A stretch of DNA of 32,949 nt, taken from Ileibacterium valens. GTDB lineage: Bacteria; Bacillota_I; Bacilli_A; Erysipelotrichales; Erysipelotrichaceae. The notes under the pieces were generated by a model, which had not been told where the DNA came from, did no database searches, and was given only the letters and a program-made list of their open reading frames with translations. Both the position numbers and the translations under genes were made by a program. Shown piece by piece: positions 31,983 through 32,949 of the stretch. The stretch is taken from contig NZ_MPJW01000142.1 of NCBI RefSeq assembly GCF_001945525.1, positions 1-32,949 of the forward strand, written 5' to 3'. Positions within the stretch are counted from its first letter, which is position 1. Each line of letters opens with the position of its first letter.

Positions 31983-32735
31983 ATGATACAAAAATTTGAT
32001 ATGTGGATTACACCGCTGAATCGAGTGACCACAATCCACCTGCATCTGCCCGATAATTATTATGAAAGCAATGAGTCTTACCCAGTAATGTATATGTTTG
32101 ATGGACATAACCTGTTTCATGATGAAGAAGCGACCTTTGGCAAGAGCTGGGGGCTTGAGAACTTTCTGAACTGGTATCAGAAGCCGTTTATTATCGTTGG
32201 CATTGAGAGTGATCATCGCGGATCTCAGCGCCTTCAGGAATATACGCCATATGTATTAAGTAATACTTTCTTTGGAAGCTCCAATGGAGATGGCGCTTTG
32301 TTAATGGAGTGGATAATCCGTGAGCTCAAACCGCACATTGATTATCATTACCGGACATGGCCTCAACGGGAGGCCACGGGGATTGCTGGTTCGTCCATGG
32401 GTGGCTTAATGGCCATGTATGGAGTGGTTCACCATAATGATGTTTTCTCTAAGGCAGCCTGTCTTTCGCCATCGGTAATGATCTGTATTGAAAGGCTTTC
32501 TGATGAGCTCTTCTATAATGACATCAATCCGGATACCCGCATTTATTGGTCTTTTGGAAGCAAGGAGCTTTCCGCAAGAAACCGGATCCTCTCAGAAAGA
32601 GCGCTTCAGGATTTTCAGGGAATGCTCGAATATCGCGGCGGACGGGGAAATGTCAATATCGTTGAAGGCGGAAAACACAATGAAGAATCCTGGAATAGAG
32701 AATCTCCATATTACTTTGACTTTCTTTGGAATTAG
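31983..32735 (+). CDS. Esterase-D-like alpha/beta hydrolase
   Basis: Putative esterase of the PF00756 group (250 residues). The nucleophile elbow GIAGSSMGG puts Ser138 in place. The histidine is likely His232 in GGKHNEESW, and the acid lies near FGSKE (191-195). The early PVMYMFDGHNLFHDE block is typical of this family, which includes siderophore esterases and acyl-ester hydrolases; which one cannot be told. The ribosome site is weak (AGGA ten bases upstream). No signal peptide is seen. It is the last gene before the IS. Confidence 0.88.
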   Translation: MIQKFDMWITPLNRVTTIHLHLPDNYYESNESYPVMYMFDGHNLFHDEEATFGKSWGLENFLNWYQKPFIIVGIESDHRGSQRLQEYTPYVLSNTFFGSSNGDGALLMEWIIRELKPHIDYHYRTWPQREATGIAGSSMGGLMAMYGVVHHNDVFSKAACLSPSVMICIERLSDELFYNDINPDTRIYWSFGSKELSARNRILSERALQDFQGMLEYRGGRGNVNIVEGGKHNEESWNRESPYYFDFLWN

Positions 32736-32821
32736 CCAATGAAAACTCCAATAAGCATCTCCGATCGTATTCGAACTGAACCAAAGGGGCTGTTAAATTT
32801 CTGACAGTCCAAAAATAAAAA

Positions 32822-32858
32822 GAGGCACCTGATCCGTAATGGATGAGGTGCCTTTTTT
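32822..32858. terminator. IS-internal insulator terminator (right copy)
   Basis: Stem GAGGCACCT (32822-32830) / AGGTGCCTT (32846-32854) with one G-U pair at the base and the inner ATCC/GGAT stem in reversed order, followed by T6. It would stop transcription coming from the esterase side before the transposase. Confidence 0.8.
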
Positions 32859-32872
32859 GGTAAAATATGTTC
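32858..32872 (+). promoter_or_regulatory. Extended -10 promoter of the IS transposase
   Basis: TGG-TAAAAT (32858-32866) directly follows the terminator U-tract; six bases later is ATG 32873. The same arrangement is at 177-163 in the left copy. No -35 match and no Shine-Dalgarno. Confidence 0.5.
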
Positions 32873-32949
32873 ATGCTCAATAAACAAAATTACCAAACAC
32901 ACTATAACTCGATTCAGGGCCGTTTGCCACTGCTCCATTCTCTCTTCCC
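32873..32949 (+). CDS. Transposase, N-terminal 25 residues (partial)
   Basis: Starts MLNKQNYQTHYNSIQGRL and is open to the window edge; identical to the left copy except residue 2. The overlapping minus-strand ORFs are shadows. Family not recognised. Confidence 0.7.
   Translation, partial: MLNKQNYQTHYNSIQGRLPLLHSLF

Larger units (their letters stand above)
32784..32949 (+). mobile_element. Insertion sequence, 5' end (right copy, truncated by window edge)
   Basis: Same element as 1-251 in opposite orientation. The tip is at about 32784 (AAGGGGCTGTTAAATTTC), then the hairpin, the extended -10 and the transposase start. Two differences from the left copy are seen: one in the hairpin's right foot, one changing codon 2 (Ile to Leu). 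The flanking bases differ from the left copy, so these are two separate insertions. Confidence 0.82.

Noticed and set aside
32653-32938. Minus-strand ORFs at the right end
   Set aside because: Mirror image of the left-end shadow ORFs across the IS tip and esterase end.
1-32949. CRISPR arrays, prophage, toxin-antitoxin pairs
   Set aside because: No spaced direct repeats, phage structural genes or paired small ORFs with good RBS were found.

Overview
This window looks like one contig from a moderately AT-rich Firmicute. The gut/oral Erysipelotrichia fit best, but that is inferred from gene content and style, not from a marker gene. The evidence is strong AGGAGG-type ribosome binding sites on most genes, many TTG/GTG starts, hairpin plus U-tract terminators after most transcription units, luxS, a prfB with the RF2 programmed frameshift, a SecA without the C-terminal zinc tail, and VanZ/RDD and NlpC/P60 proteins. 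Both ends lie inside near-identical copies of the same insertion sequence in opposite orientation, so the contig probably stops where this repeat could not be resolved.

Layout, left to right: IS end (1-251, minus); a small alarmone synthetase and yaaA (minus); an orphan LytTR regulator preceded by a frameshifted short ORF; manA; a siroheme sulfite reductase; a three-gene iron/cobalamin-type ABC importer; a convergent 738-residue fusion of siroheme synthase and uroporphyrinogen-III synthase; LMW phosphatase and PHP phosphatase; P1-family peptidase and nitrilase-family hydrolase (minus); a second PMI-like protein that has lost its metal ligands; mutY and a Cof-type HAD phosphatase; luxS; secA; prfB; a 640-base gap holding what looks like a decayed class C group II intron; a secreted NlpC/P60 protein; a frameshifted lipoprotein pseudogene; cysK; a DJ-1 family protein; a glutathionylspermidine-synthase-like ATP-grasp enzyme; two tRNA-Arg genes (minus); a VanZ-RDD membrane protein; an esterase; the second IS end.

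The metabolic theme is sulfur. Sulfite reductase makes sulfide using siroheme. The fusion enzyme makes siroheme from hydroxymethylbilane. The ABC importer may supply the iron. CysK fixes sulfide into cysteine, and LuxS recycles S-ribosylhomocysteine to homocysteine. These genes are near each other but are not one operon.

The most interesting signals are as follows. (1) The clearest genes lacking a Shine-Dalgarno (yaaA, mutY, the glutathionylspermidine-synthase-like gene and the IS transposase) each carry a -10-like hexamer exactly six bases before the ATG. This predicts leaderless mRNAs. (2) A full-length PMI paralogue has His, Glu and His metal ligands replaced by Asn, Thr and Tyr, and a PerR/Fur-like box lies upstream. 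(3) The siroheme pathway is a single polypeptide. (4) A probable class C group II intron relic sits directly behind the prfB terminator. (5) A tRNA-Arg(CCG) carries the G3:U70 pair normally used as the alanine identity signal. (6) Three single-base lesions in short A/T runs should be checked against reads.
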